Origin: Cycas panzhihuaensis
Taxonomy: Eukaryota; Cycadophyta
Reading direction: 5' to 3'
Length of the DNA stretch: 64,000 bases
Assembly: GCA_023213395.1 (NCBI GenBank)
Contig: CM041465.1
Span: forward strand, 12,648,001-12,712,000
Shown here piece by piece: positions 1-11,274 of this stretch; the stretch's first letter is position 1, and every line of letters starts with the position of its first letter. The position numbers were made by a program, and so were the translations under genes. Below the pieces are notes generated by a model. The model was not told where the DNA came from and made no database searches. It saw nothing but the letters and a program-made list of their open reading frames with translations.

Positions 1-270
1 GGAGGTAGGCCCGTGATGAAGTCCATAATAATCTCTTGCCACTTGCCTTGAGGAATATTTAATGGTTGGAGAAGGCCAAGGAGAGGTTTGGTCTCTACTT
101 TATTTCATTGATAGGTGTCACATTCTAATACGAAGATGAATATGGTAGTCTTCATGTGGGGCCAAAAGAAATCTGCGTGAATCTGTCAATAAGTCTTATC
201 GAAGCCAAAGTCACTGCCAAGGGGGGATGAGTGGTATTCTATTAGGATTTTAGGGATGAATGAGGAGGAG
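1..270 (-). pseudogene. Integrase, zinc-binding region and start of core (gypsy)
   Basis: On the minus strand bases 1-65 translate to [20 protein letters not shown], matching the start of the Ty3/gypsy integrase core, whose first catalytic aspartate is the D of MDFITGLP. Just upstream (about 90-260) is a degraded HHCC zinc-binding region that still recalls the usual GGHSGFxKTxxRV pattern, with stops. The protein would join retroelement cDNA to host DNA. The remaining catalytic D and E are outside the window. Continuity with the RT/RNase H upstream shows it is the same pol polyprotein. Stops and frame changes make it non-functional. Confidence 0.75.
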
Positions 271-479
271 GGATGGAAAAAGATATGATTATGGTAGAGG
301 AGGTGATTGTTGAAGGTTGACCAACCTTTATGGGTGAGAACTTTAAATTAGGATAGTTTGGCTGGGCTTGATTTTCAACACATAATTCATCAAGCCAAAG
401 TGGTTGGGGTTTGCTGATGGCATGGAGGCTTGGGTTAAGAACATTGTCATTGGGATGGAGATGTAAAAGGGCATTTGCC

Positions 480-1650
480 ACTATATTATCTTTGCCTTTT
501 TTATATGCTATTGAGAAGTCAAAGACTTATAATTAATGAACCCACTTAGCTTGTTCTTCAAATAAGACTGGCCAAGTCAATAAATTATGGAGGCTACGAT
601 GATCTGTGAGAATAGTGAACTTAGAGCCTAAGAGATATTACCGCCATTTATCAATAGCATGGAGAATAACCTTCATTTATTTCTGATATTTAGAGAGATG
701 AAGCTCATGATCTTTTAATTTTTAGCTTTAAATATAATGGGATGAGAGTCTTGCATTAGGACTATGCCTAAACCAAATCCTAAAGCATCGCATTCAAGTT
801 GGAAGGGTTAGTTAAAATTAGGAGTGATGAGGACCAGAGTGGAGGTCATTACAACCTTGAGGTGGAAAAAAGTAGTATTTTCTTTAGGAGACCATTGAAA
901 AGCCTCTTTATAAAGGAGGTTGGTTAATGGGGTGGCAAGAGTAGCACAGTTATGCACAAAGCATTAATAAAATCCTGTGAGCCTAAGAAATACTCGTAGT
1001 TGGGTAAGAGTGGCAGGTGTTGGCCACGTTGTGATGAATGATATTTTATCAAGGTCTACACGTACCCCTTATGATGATATGATGTGACCCAAATATTTGA
1101 GTTCTAATTGTCCAAACTCACATTTAGATAGTTTTGCATAGAGTTGGTGGTTTTGCAATATTTGGAAAATAATTTCTAAGTGTTGGATATGGAGATCCAG
1201 GCAAGTACTATAAATAAGAATGCCATCAAAGAAAACTATGACAAACTTTTGGAGGTAGGGCCTAAAGATTTTATTCATGAGAGATTGGAAGGTTGCTAGG
1301 GCATTGGAAAGGCCAAAAGGCATTGCAAAGGCCAAAGGGCATTGCAAAGGCCAAAGAGCATTACACGAAACTCAAAATGGCCATGATGTGTGTAAAATGT
1401 TATCTTATGACAATCTTGTGGGGTAATTGAGATTTGGTAGTAACCAAATTAGAGGTCTAACTTAGAAAAGATGGTTGCACCATGGACTTCATCTAGCATG
1501 TCATCTATGCAAGGGGTGGGAAACTTATTTTTGATGGTAATCTTATTTAATTCCCTATAGTTAACACAGAGGTGAAAGGAGTCATCCTTCTTCCAAACTA
1601 AGACAATTGGGGCTACATAAGGGCTTTTACTTGGTTAGATATGCCCATGT
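480..1650 (-). pseudogene. Reverse transcriptase and RNase H (gypsy pol)
   Basis: The RT part (about 1069-1640) shows the family blocks in order: [20 protein letters not shown], a fingers block ending KLDL, MPFGLSNALATFQSLMN, and FFDGILIYS. The last should be the catalytic FFDDILIYS; the second metal-binding aspartate is changed to glycine. RNase H follows downstream (about 480-1050), recognisable by LECDALGFGLGIVLMQDSHP, where CDA supplies the first catalytic aspartate. Together they would copy element RNA into DNA and remove the RNA strand. A short direct duplication of a gcattgcaaaggccaaa unit at about 1320-1370 interrupts the palm region. Several stops are present. Confidence 0.9.
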
Positions 1651-2049
1651 CAAGGAGTTCATTTGTGAGTTTCTTGATTTCATTCTTTTGGAAGTATGAG
1701 TTATGGTAAGGTTGAAGGCAGATGGGATCATGGTTAGATTGGAGATCAATTGTATAATAAAACTCGCAGTCAGGAGGGGTAGTGGCAGGCATATGGGCGA
1801 ATACTTGTTCATATTGGGTAATGAAATCCTGGATGTATGGATGAATTTATAGTTCGATTTGAATACTATTGAGGTAGACTATATACGCTAGGTGAAATTG
1901 AATATGGCATTTCATATGTCCAGGAGAGACCACTTAGTTAGGGGGGATTACATTCTGTAAATTTTGTGATTTTACTCCATGTGGTCTTTGAAGGCAATGA
2001 ATGGATTTGTAGGCGAGTTGTTCATGTTATAGGTTCCTAGTGTTTGCAA

Positions 2050-2300
2050 CTATTAAATCCCTAAGATGGCATCAGATCCTCCTATTAACAAGGCATAGAA
2101 GTTTGACACCAAAAGGTATGAGCCAATTTAGACTTGGAGGTTTTTAATAACACCTACATAATGGAGTTTCTGGTACCCTGGTAGAGAACATATGAATCCA
2201 GTTTTTAGGATAATATATAGGTTAAGTTGTCTGGATATTGAAATATCAATGAAGTTAAGTGACACATCACCATCGATTAAGATAGATATTGGAGTCTTAC
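2050..2300 (-). pseudogene. Retroviral-type aspartic protease remnant (gypsy)
   Basis: The minus strand carries LIDGDVSLNFIDISISRQLN, which fits the gypsy protease start (normally LxDSGSTHNFI); the DSG active site has become DG. About 60 residues later comes FYALLIGGSDAILG, matching the family's closing hydrophobic-GGxDxxLG block. The enzyme would mature the Gag-Pol polyprotein. It lies between gag and RT as expected. At least one in-frame stop occurs in the middle. Confidence 0.7.
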
Positions 2301-2449
2301 GGAGAATGCCTCTAACTCTTAGGGGTTCAGGGTAGGAGGAGGTAGTGACAATGGATATAGATACTTCAGGTTAGAGGTCTGATGTAGGATCATCATGGGT
2401 TTCATCATCAGCCTCCTGGTTGGAGTTAGAGTCAGAGTGATCATCAAGG

Positions 2450-3534
2450 GAGAGGGATGGGTCAATGGAGAAAACCATACATCACGCTTTGCAAAAATGA
2501 CCATGGTTGGAAGTCCACGTTTTTGCATACTGCATACAAAGGCTAGCCTCGAGTCGATGTTGTTCTTTAGCTTGAGAAATTTGGACTCTTTTGGTGGATG
2601 TATCCTCATTCTGGTGATTAATAGATTGTCGAGAATCATCCTGTCATGGTTGAGGGCATGTGAAGTCAGCTTGAGGACGAGAGGCATCATCAAATCGAGG
2701 TCAAGGTCATTGGAAGTCTGTCTATCGAGTGCATGAGGACCAAGAGTTATCCCGTTGAATAATTGAGGGTATGTCTGTTATAAACTTAGCTTATACTACA
2801 CGGGCCCACTTGAAAGCTTCCTTAAGGGAGTAGATTTCCATTGTCTTTAATCTCATCTGAATACGGTCTTGGAGTCCCATCACATAAATATTAATCACTA
2901 TTTGTTTGTCCAAGTTTTAGCTTTGTGGCGTGCAGTTATATAAAGCTTGAAATTCATCTATGTAAGATTCTACAGTTGATGTTTGCTTAAGCTGGGTGAG
3001 TTGTATGAAAAATGATTGACTCCATGTATCTTCATATTGTTCAAAGAAATAATTTGTGAAGTGGGACCAAGTTTGGTGAGAGGGATATTCCTGATTCCAC
3101 TAGTTAAACCAATGGTGAGCTTGACCATATAAGTGAATGGAAGCATATAAGAGTTGGTCCTCTTCTGACATTGGGTGGAGAGCGAAGTAGGATTCTAACT
3201 TATTAACCCAGCTTCAAGTGCACTCTCTATTCATGTCTAGATCAAAGGTAGGAATGTTGATCTTATGGTGGAAAAAAGGTTGTCTTGGTGGAGAACCTCC
3301 TGTATATGCATTGCTTCTTGGAGAAGGGGGAGGTTGGTTGCCCATTGAGCTAGAAGCTCCTGTGCTTTGGGGTTGAGGTGCTACCCACTACTGAAGCAGA
3401 CTGATAATCTCCTTCTTGGTGTTGTCCAGGTCAGATTTGGTAGGCATGCTTCTAAGTCTATCATTGACCTCTGTTTTGAAGTTAGACAAGTCATTGGTCA
3501 ACTCAGAAATTTTTTCTGTTTGATTTTTTACCAT
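2450..3534 (-). pseudogene. Gag capsid polyprotein (gypsy)
   Basis: The likely start is the ATG at 3534, opening MVKNQTEKISELTNDLSNFK, a helical start usual for plant gypsy Gag. The capsid core follows: FFHHKINIPTFDLD, then WVNKLESYFALHPMSEEDQL, GQAHHWFNxW, WSHFTNYFFEQYED, and LTQLKQTSTVESYIDEFQAL. This is the retrotransposon gag family with its tryptophan and QxGSVxxYxxxF-type blocks. Near 2510-2560 a zinc-knuckle remnant (C-x2-Y-x3-W-x4-H-x2-C) has lost a cysteine. Gag would form the virus-like particle. Stops and a frameshift around 2700 break it. Confidence 0.85.
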
Positions 3535-4770
3535 TGGAGTTGAAGAAAGGGATTAAAGAAGCAGGAGTAAGTAGAAAGAAGGGAAAGAACGAAGTGCAAT
3601 AGATCAAGAAAGAACGAGATATAAGAATAGGGAGTTGCTATATAGGAAAGAAGGGGTGAATAAGGGAATGTGGGATGTCTATAGCGTGTTGACCCCAAAA
3701 TTACATAACCAAGATATTTAGTCTACTAGAAAGAGCAAAAAAAACTTATCAAAATGGGATGTATGAGTTTTAAGGTGAATTTGGAGTGGTGGAGCCTACC
3801 AATGGCTTGGGTACAAAAAAGAGTAAAAATTAAGGGTATAAACTAACCTAGTGCAAAATGACCCTTACAGTATGCTAATCGAATTGAGGTATATGATTTA
3901 TAAGGGTAAAGTTTTTGCACTGTGAGCAAGAGCTAAGTGGAGTTTTTTTTTTTTTTTCTTTGCTCTCTCTTTTCTTGTTCGGAGGCTTGACTGTTCTGAC
4001 AAGTTTTGAATTTAGGCAGTTAGTGGCTTGTGATCTTAATTAAGATTGGGGTAGGGGAAGCAGAGAATGATTAGATGTGTCCTACCCACTACAAAATGAG
4101 GTGTGCTTGGTCTTATAGGCCTGCTAATAAACTTCTGATGCAGAAGTTTGGGGCAGGTAACTTTGTGGTGCTAACCGCTAACCACTGCACTACAAGACTT
4201 TAGCGGTCGATAGTTTACCTGCACTAGGGAGTGTTTTGGAATCCTAAAGGGGTCCTCCTATATACCTGAAGGTATGTGGAGGCACACTTCCGTAGCCAAA
4301 TTCGGTCTAGGTCTTAGTTCAAGAGTGTTATCTCCAATACTTCACGCAAGGTGCAGAAAAGCCATGATGTGCTTAGCCAGAATGACAGATCCCTGTGATC
4401 TTTAAAGACCCTTAGTACAGGGTCTCTATCTAACTACTTCGGTAGCCTCCCAATGGTGTTATCTACCCAAAAGAGAGAGGTAGGAGGGGACACAAAGGGT
4501 TGTTGCCCAACGATGTTATCTACCCTTGGAATATAACCCAATGCAGGAAAAGAAAGCTTAAAAATTGAATTGAATGTAGAAGAAATAAATTGCTTGCGGT
4601 ACCTGACAGACAAAATTCCCCTTCGCTTCGTGACCTCTAATTCCTCAATCTTCTTAGAGAGAGTACTGAGTGAAGGTCTTTCCTCAATCTCTACCTAGGT
4701 AGAGAGAGTACTCAATCATACAGAAAAAAAAATTTGCTATTCCAGGCAGCTTCCCATGATCACAAACACA
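3535..4770 (-). other. Untranslated leader of the gypsy element
   Basis: About 1.2 kb between primer-binding site and gag start. No coding domain is recognisable on either strand. It holds an imperfect inverted repeat at about 4152-4229 (arms near gcaggtaa and ttacctgc) enclosing a tRNA-box-like stretch, two copies of a motif ending gttatctaccc (about 4457 and 4513), and a T-rich run at 3940-3957. A long leader is normal for plant Ty3 elements. Confidence 0.55.
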
Positions 4771-4782
4771 GCTCTGATACCA
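4771..4782 (-). other. Primer-binding site (Met-tRNA type), gypsy element
   Basis: The minus strand reads TGGTATCAGAGC, the standard complement of the 3' end of plant initiator methionine tRNA and the commonest plant retrotransposon primer site. It sits 2 bases from the end of the LTR at 4785-5125 and fixes the element's orientation as minus. Confidence 0.92.
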
Positions 4783-4784
4783 CT

Positions 4785-5125
4785 TGGACCGTTCCTTCTC
4801 AGAAATCTGGGCTCGTAGAAGTGATAATTAGAAGAAAATGAAGCCAAATAACACAAGTGTGCAAGTAGATAATAGAAAATGAATCACCAAAATGAGTACC
4901 AAAGTACTTTCTCCTTTCAAGATACCATATTCCATAACATTACAAGTGATTTAACCCTTTAAATACACAAGTAAGGGTCTTCATCTTTAATGATTCTATT
5001 GGTGGACCTAGCAGCCTTACATCTTATTGGATGACTTAGTGGTGCATATACACAACTTACGGAATCCCTTAATCCTTACTTGTTAGTGGTTCCTGCTTGC
5101 TAAGGAAAGGTGGGGTTATGTTACA
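4785..5125 (-). repeat. 5' LTR of the gypsy element
   Basis: A 341-bp LTR read on the minus strand from TGTAAC at 5125 to CGGTCCA at 4785, with the TG...CA ends expected of an LTR. It is placed by the primer-binding site beside its downstream end. A TATTTAAAGG stretch (about 4955-4965, minus) is a plausible TATA element. The matching 3' LTR would lie left of the window, so the limits are inferred from end motifs and not from a repeat comparison. Confidence 0.75.
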
Positions 5126-5585
5126 GGTGATAGCCCTTGACCCAAAAAGCTAGCACTGAAAAGCATACTAAATTATAAAGAGAATCATGGTCATTCACTC
5201 AAAATATCCTAGATTCTATGGTTGAGATTTGTGCCTTATGTCACTCTCTCATATAGTTCGATTTAGGGTGTTTTTTCATTATGTTGATGATGTTCAATGT
5301 ATTGGATGTACTGTGAAGAGTTGGGCAGCTGGTTATTGTTGCTATGAGCATTTTGCTATAGATTATGTATATTTCTCCATTCTTTGATAATAAAGATCGA
5401 TACCTTTCCTGTGTGGATATTTCTCTAGCACACTGCTAGGGTTTTACCATGTTATATCGGGTGTATATGTGATGCTTTAGCTATCTAACTTATTTTATTA
5501 TATTATCTCTAGTTTAAGAACTTGCATGTTAAATTTTAGTTTTGATTCTTGTAACTAGTTGTAAAATAGTTTAGACCTTAGTGGT
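5126..5585. other. Unassigned spacer between gypsy LTR and Tat-A
   Basis: AT-rich sequence with no recognised domain and no long open frame. An AATAAAG signal lies near 5390. By position it should be host sequence or the left half of Tat-C, which Tat-A interrupts. Its last five bases (gtggt) act as the left target-site copy of Tat-A. Confidence 0.4.
5581..5585. repeat. Left target-site duplication of Tat-A (gtggt)
   Basis: The five bases before the LTR start TGTTTCC are gtggt; the five after the 3' LTR end (29904-29908) are gtggc. A 4 of 5 match fits an old 5-bp duplication with one change. Confidence 0.6.
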
Positions 5586-8147
5586 TGTTTCCTGGCTTCC
5601 GGGAATGGATACGGAATCACCGACTCAGGTAAGTGCAGGTATGTCTCTTGCATTTTCATCGCTTTCTTTTACTGGATGTTTGCTTGCGTATCTGCATGTG
5701 TATGACTTTGTGGGCGACCTTGTGGTCGTCCACACTTATTTTAGCCTATGACGACTATAGCAGGGGCACACTCCCGGTAGTGTGGCACCACAGTGTGTAT
5801 TACTTCGCATCCGCCTCCTCGCTCCGGGATCCACTAGGTTTGCGCCACCTGCAGTGTGATGACTCATCATCGTTTGGTCAACTTGCCACCCCACTCGAGC
5901 CCTATTTTTTCTCCTTTGGACCCTTTTGTTGGCTTGTTTGCTTAGGGTAGGTGTTTTAGCGTTATGTCGACCTTTTCGGTCATACCCTTTACACTGGGTG
6001 GTTGGTGGGCCCGATTTTCAGCTCTAGGTGCATCTGGCCGGATTTTCAGCGGTATCGGGAATATTCCAGATATTGCCAATATTCGTGATGCAGTATCTCG
6101 GCTTGTTTTAAAAATCCATGGTGGCAATTTCGCATTTATTGTAAAACTGCCACGTGGCTCGCGCTTTATTCCTCTTCCAGCTGCGCCCTAATCGCACGCT
6201 TTAGGGTTTTGCTTGAGTACTTAAGCCCTTTTTGGCTCATTTTCATGGATCTTTTTGGCTCACTTTTGGAATTGCTCTCAAGGAAACACTCTCCTGCTTT
6301 GCTTCTCTCTGCTGTTTGCTGCATCAACTGGACCTGCACCCTTCACACAGCGTCCAGCTCTCCTTTGGCGTGGCTGAGACATTCTCCCAGCTCCTCAAAC
6401 GCCTTGGAGAGGGCTCCTTTGAAGTGGTGTCCAGCCGGTCTTCACCCAGGCAGTCCATAAGCGCCCCAAGTGCAGGTGTTTCCCGTCACACCTCCATAGT
6501 AGGGCCCCAAACCTGCTCTACTTCAGATCTGGGCTGATTTATCAGTCCCTTTCTACTGCCCTTTGGCTGAGGCAAATCCCTTGCCTCTTCTCTCCAGGTA
6601 TTCCTTGTTTATGCTTGTTTTCCTTGTGATTTTCATGCTTCAGCTCGTTTGCTCTTACTTGTTGCATGAGGGTTGGTTGTCCTCCCTTTTGGGGGTACAT
6701 TATACCACTCTCCACCTGTGCTTCTTACTGCGTTCTTTGTCCAAAGGCGGTGTGGAGGGTTGCATAGGTTTTGGAGAGGCTGGGTGGATTCCGTACCACC
6801 TTCCACGCTCCTAGGCGCTCTTAGCCCCCAAAACCTCCCTCTCGCCCGTCGCCCTTGGCTTGCAAACAAAGGTTTGAAGGCTCCCTTGATTTGCCCAAAC
6901 CGGTGACATCACATGTTGCGGCTGATTTGGGCCTTTGCTAGTGGGCATCACACATAAGTCCCAACCGGCTGGTTCCTCGCTTCACCTTTCTTCCCGGGTC
7001 ACCGGTTTGCTCCTCATAGCATCCGGTTGGCGTGGGTTCCCTTGGGCCTTTCTTTGCCCCTTTTTGCGCCATTTCCCGGCTCTTGTGCTTGACTTTCCCC
7101 TCGCCGCCGCGTGGCTCTTGGGGGGAGGTTTGGGCATCACTTGTGGGAGGTAGGCCACTCAGGGGCTTACCAGTCATTTACTTTCACTTTGGTCACTTTC
7201 TTTTGATACTTTGATTGTCGGATTAGTACTAACGCATGTATATTCAAATTCTCGTTCGTGCTATTTAGCCATATATTGTTAGAGTTTTTGTGTTGCATGT
7301 TAGTGCTCTTCCGTCGGGAAGAGAAAGAGACCGCTGTTGCTTGCAGGTACTTGGGAAGCGTGGAGCGCATCACCCGTGGGCCTAGCTACCGGTAAGCAAC
7401 TTCATATGTGTTATGTTTTCATGCTATTTCATTTCTTAGTTGGTGCTTCTTTTCTTCCTTGGTTTTGCATTTGATTCTCCGGGGAAGGTAAGGAAGCCTC
7501 CTCTTCGTCCATCGCAATACCTCGCATCCAGTACATCGTGCAGAGTGGTTAGACACCCCTCGGGAAGGTTACTTCGTCTCGCATGCCTTCGCTCCAGGTG
7601 CACATTCATTCCCCTCCACTACCCTTTCTTTTCCTTTTATTTCTTTCGTAGTAATTAGTACATTGAAGGATTAAAAGGGAAAAATTGGTTCGGTACTTGC
7701 TTGCGATTCTTTTATCTTGTTTCATGCATCTTTATCATTCGTAGGGAAGATTGTAGGAGTCCTTCTCTCCCCTACCTTTCCTCTTCGCCCTTTGACCACA
7801 CGAGTGCCTTGCTTCCAACATCACTCGTGTATCAGGTTAGGTTGTGTAGGATTGCTCTTGGCCTGTCTCCATTAGGCCTTCTCTTCCCCTTCCGCTACCC
7901 AAGGGTGGGAGGGTCCTATTCCCAGGTTAACTCAGGTTTGCCCTACGCACCTTCACCCCTTACTCGAAGCGGTGAAGGGTCACCCGATAGTAGCCATACT
8001 CCATTGCAGATCCCGAACTTACGCTCCGGCGCACGGGGTGCTCTGCGTGGTAGTTACCCACCTTTTAGGTCCCACCTTCCATCATTCCACCACTCACCCT
8101 CTCTTACACCTATCAGTTAGGTAGTTATCCCGTAGCAGTAGCGTCCA
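5586..8147 (+). repeat. 5' LTR of Tat-A
   Basis: Begins TGTTTCCTGGCTTCC and ends GCGTCCA; matches 27345-29903 over its full length. Differences are mostly 1-5 base gains and losses in C/G-rich spots, plus a scrambled stretch near 6023-6110 where the partner has clean palindromes. Short frames inside it (for example 5633-5950 and 7701-8120) are compositional and not genes. A conserved GGGGAAGGTAAGGAAGCC block near 7480 is also found in the Tat-B LTRs and, decayed, in the Tat-C and Tat-D LTRs. Confidence 0.93.
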
Positions 8148-8165
8148 TGGCGACCATCTTGGGGC
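8148..8165 (+). other. Candidate primer-binding site of Tat-A
   Basis: TGGCGACCATCTTGGGGC starts directly after the LTR end GCGTCCA. It has the TGG start expected from a tRNA CCA end but is not the Met-tRNA site. I cannot name the tRNA from sequence alone. The Tat-B site (13810-13827) is the same but for a lost TG and small changes. Confidence 0.6.
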
Positions 8166-8635
8166 GCGATGGGGAGCTAGTTTCGCTCTCTTGATTGGTT
8201 TCGCTACTCTTGTGTGATCCTTTCCATACTTATCTCGATTTCCACGTTGGGCACCCCCAAGCGTGTGTTTCTGCTTTTTCTCCTTTGCTAACATTCTGGG
8301 TTGACCTTGCATGCGGCGTTTCTCTCATCGTTTGCGCGGTCTACCTCCTTTGTTAGAGGACCCCGAGTATCGCCTTCTTGCCTCGTCGGATTCCAATCCG
8401 ACTATGGAGGGATACTCTTCCGATTGGACTTACCACACTTGACCATGAAACCCATGCCTTTCCTCCTATTATTCCCGGGTCCACCTAAGAGGGTGACGAC
8501 CCCCTTTATTATCCAAACGACCAATCCCTTTCTTTCGATGCTCATCCTTCTACCCACGTCGTAGAAGGACCCGTTCCTCTTGAGGGTTGCCACGTAGTTG
8601 GCAATTCTTATGAGGAATGTTCCGAGGATCCTACC
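8166..8635 (+). other. Leader region of Tat-A
   Basis: About 470 bp collinear with the leader of Tat-B (13828-14310). An ATG at 8404 is shared with Tat-B (14062) and could be the true gag start, but its frame differs from the downstream gag frame, so indels must intervene. No other feature seen. Confidence 0.45.
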
Positions 8636-10402
8636 TTGTTTGAGGTTCCGATCACCTCTTACGAGTGTGTTGGGACTCCTCCTATCGACGTAGTTGAAGC
8701 TTTTAATGAGTGTTACCGCGCAACACGCTTGCAACTGCGTCCTAGGTGGTTTGAGGATGTTCTTCGTGGAGGGGCCTCTTCCTCTTCCGCTCCCCCACCT
8801 CATGCCTCATCCTCATCCGCCCTTCCTATGACCACAAATCCCTTCGTGCCTACACGTACGTCCCACTCGTTCCCTATAGTGGGGGCATGCGTGGCACCTT
8901 CCGTCCCTCATCAAGGTCCTAATGCCTTAGGATCTTCTCGTGGTGTGCCTTTTCCTCAATTGAGGGTTAGCATACCCGATCCTAATCAAACCAATGTGCC
9001 ATCCCCTAATGTGGCGCATATCGTCCCTAGTAGGCCTATTGGCCCTGCTAGCTTTCTAACCATTAGTCATGTGGGATCTGCTCCCACGCATCTTCTAACC
9101 CAGCACGTTGGTGCTTCCTTCTACGTTCCCCCAGGATATACCTCTCAACCTTGGGGGCAGGGTAGAGGAAGCCGTCTTCCCGTTTATGGGGTGGATCCGC
9201 TACACCCATATGGGGTTGCTCCACCTATGGGTGGCCCATATGGGCAAAACCCGGTTCCACATCCGTCTTGCCCTTCTTCCAACGCAATCCCATCCGTTGT
9301 GCCTTCGCAAGGGAACCCGACTCCCTTCCAAGGCACTTACCCCCACGCCTCTTTTTCAAGGGCGCTTCCTTAAGGAGGGATGGGTGTTCCACCCCCACCC
9401 GCTCCTGGTGCGTTACCTACTTCAACATTCATTGATCCTACGGTTCAGGCAAGGGCGCGCCCCTTCATGGACTTTAGGTCAACCCCTCTTTCGGTTGAGG
9501 CGTTACGAACCAACTTGCCGCCTCATCCCCCTGAAGTTCCTAGATTCGATGGAACTTCGTCATGACTCGGCGACATGTCCGTAGTTTTCTATGGCATACA
9601 TCGATTCTTGGGCTTCGACCATATTTTGATGAAACTATTCCTAGATCCTTGCGGTGGCGCCCTCAAATGGTTCTACTGTCTCCCTGCCCATTCAATCCAT
9701 TCATTCCAGCAATTGGTGGATGAGTTCATCAACTATTTTGATGTAGCTCGTCCATTCGAGAGCGGAATAAAGTCTCTTCTCTCGCTCAAACAAGGTCACG
9801 ATGAGATGAATCGTGACTTTGTGCGGCGATTCCACGACTTGCTTCACTCCACTAAGGCAACATTGCCCGAGGAGCTAAAGTGAGACCTGTTCGTCAATGC
9901 GCTTTGTCCTGAAGTCCACGTGGAAGTCCTCAAGATGGGGGCGACGACATGCAATTTCACGATCGCCAAGTGCTTGGCGCTGGAGGCTATTGAGATCCAA
10001 GTGGGCCTCAAGAAACCTCTTAAGCCCTCACAACGTCATGAGGCACCACCCCCTACCAAGGATACCAAACCTTCCCGGTAAGTAGCGGTCTTCCTTTCAT
10101 CCTACCGAGAGGACTTTAGACCCTCTCACATCGCTCGCTCATTCGAGCGTACGATGAAGGAGCTCAAGCTTCAAGATCCTTCATCTCCTACATCAAATAA
10201 GCAAGTCCAACAAACTACCCAAGCTCCTCTTCCCAGGAATGGAAACGCCCAGTCCTCTCAAGCGAGGAGGTCGACCCCGCTTGAGAAGAAGTGGTGCTCC
10301 ATTCATGGGGATTGCTTCCACGACGATTCGCGTTGTAGGGCCCAGCATCCAAAGGATGCCCCTCGACGTGATTCTTCTCCCAAAGCGGGCCTCAAGGCCT
10401 AA
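8636..10402 (+). pseudogene. Gag polyprotein of Tat-A
   Basis: One reading frame carries the whole stretch, interrupted by TAA near 9371, TGA near 9563, TGA at 9881 and TAA near 10079. The first third is Pro/Ser-rich (PPPHASSSSALP, HPYGVAPPMGGPYGQ). The capsid core follows at about 9530-9960: PPEVPRFDGTSS, FDHILMKLFLD, GGALKWFYCLPAHSIHSFQQ, LLSLKQGHDEMNRDFVRRFH, CPEVHVEVLKMGATTC. Near the end KKWCSIHGDCFHDDSRCRA is a zinc finger of the CxxxHxxxxHxxxxC type seen in Tat-lineage Gag. It would form particles that package element RNA. Homologous cores lie in Tat-B (15190-15620) and in Tat-E on the other strand (59300-59725). Confidence 0.88.
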
Positions 10403-11274
10403 TTTGGATCAACCAGTTCATAAGGATCCGTTCCTAAGCACGGGGGCGTGATCGCATACCCAAACCAAGAACAACCGTAGCAGGAAGATCGCTGATCCCG
10501 TCCTTCCCGCGACAAAGGGAAGGGCGCTAGGAATTCTTCTTCCTTTTCTTGTTCTCCTAGCCGTCGCACCCCGTCACCTTCACGACCCCATAACAGGGGG
10601 AAGAAGGTGATCCAATTGCTTGAAGCAACTCTCACTTTTGCCCTTACGCAATCTCAAGCCGCTAAGGAAGTAGCGGGAGCTTTTTGTCCTCCCGCTCCTT
10701 CTGACCCTCTTCCGGAGACCCTTCCTCCGGAAGTCCCTCTCTATTCCTGTACGCCCGGGTCGTTACGACTTACGAAGGGCACTTACCCAACCTACTGGGA
10801 AGGGTAAGCCTTTTTCTGTCGTGGACGAGCTCCATACGGTCGCTGCAGGAATGTCCTTGATGGACGTTCTGAGGAGTTATCCCGAGCAGCGGGCCCTCCT
10901 CCTGGAAGCTTTAGGATCGAGTGATGTACTTGTCCACGCTTTGGGTGTCGCCCAAGGTTGTGGACCCGCTATTTCCTTTGATCCTAAGGATTTTCCCCTA
11001 GGTGAAAGGGAACGTCGGTGGAACTTCCCATTCACCATTACCATCGATCGCTTTGTTGTACTCTTGAAGAAGCTGTTGTCGACAACAGGTTCTTAGTCAA
11101 TCTCATGCCCTTGCGTGTCATGCAAGAGCTTGGTATTTACGCCTTGGAACGTTCCTGGCGATGCCAAGGGTATGTGATGGCGAGAAGACCCTCCGGGATG
11201 CAGTCGCGATTAAAAACCCTTGAGGGTAAGGCCGTTCTTGTCGGCGTTGTAGTCCTTGGCGTTGATGTGGATTA
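10403..11274 (+). pseudogene. Gag-protease linker and first part of protease (Tat-A)
   Basis: After a low-complexity linker (VIQLLEATLTFALTQSQAAK at about 10610) comes MSLMDVLRSYPEQRALLLEA and ISFDPKDFPLGERERRWNFP, the segment preceding the Tat protease. The protease starts near 11060 with AVVDNRFLVNLMPLRVMQEL; Tat-B has DSGS at the same point, so the catalytic DSG triad is lost here. The frame ends at VLGVDVDY where Tat-B is inserted; the rest resumes at 22302. A frame change near 11010 and a stop near 10807 also break it. Confidence 0.8.
11270..11274. repeat. Left target-site duplication of Tat-B (gatta)
   Basis: gatta precedes the LTR start at 11275. After the right LTR, 22302-22305 is gtta, one base short. 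The uninterrupted site survives inside Tat-B's own protease (about 16845), reading gtggattacaacctcc. Confidence 0.75.

Larger units (their letters stand above)
1..5125 (-). mobile_element. Ty3/gypsy LTR retrotransposon, left part outside window
   Basis: The element reads right to left: 5' LTR (4785-5125), primer-binding site (4771-4782), a long leader, gag (about 2450-3534), protease (about 2050-2300), reverse transcriptase with RNase H (about 480-1640), then the integrase zinc-binding region and the start of the integrase core at the window edge. This gag-PR-RT-RH-INT order is that of Ty3/gypsy elements, and the PLNIPQGKW / MDFITGLP integrase wording is common in plant chromoviruses. The rest of integrase, any chromodomain and the 3' LTR lie beyond base 1. 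Many in-frame stops and frameshifts show an old, dead copy. The right target-site copy would start at 5126 (ggtga); its partner is outside the window. Confidence 0.9.

Noticed and set aside
4150-4230. A functional tRNA gene in the gypsy leader
   Set aside because: No box B, no acceptor stem and no anticodon arm could be found.
5633-8312. Several frames of 60-140 codons (for example 5633-5950, 7701-8120) as small genes
   Set aside because: They lie in the LTR, repeat in the partner LTR with frameshifts, and show no domain.
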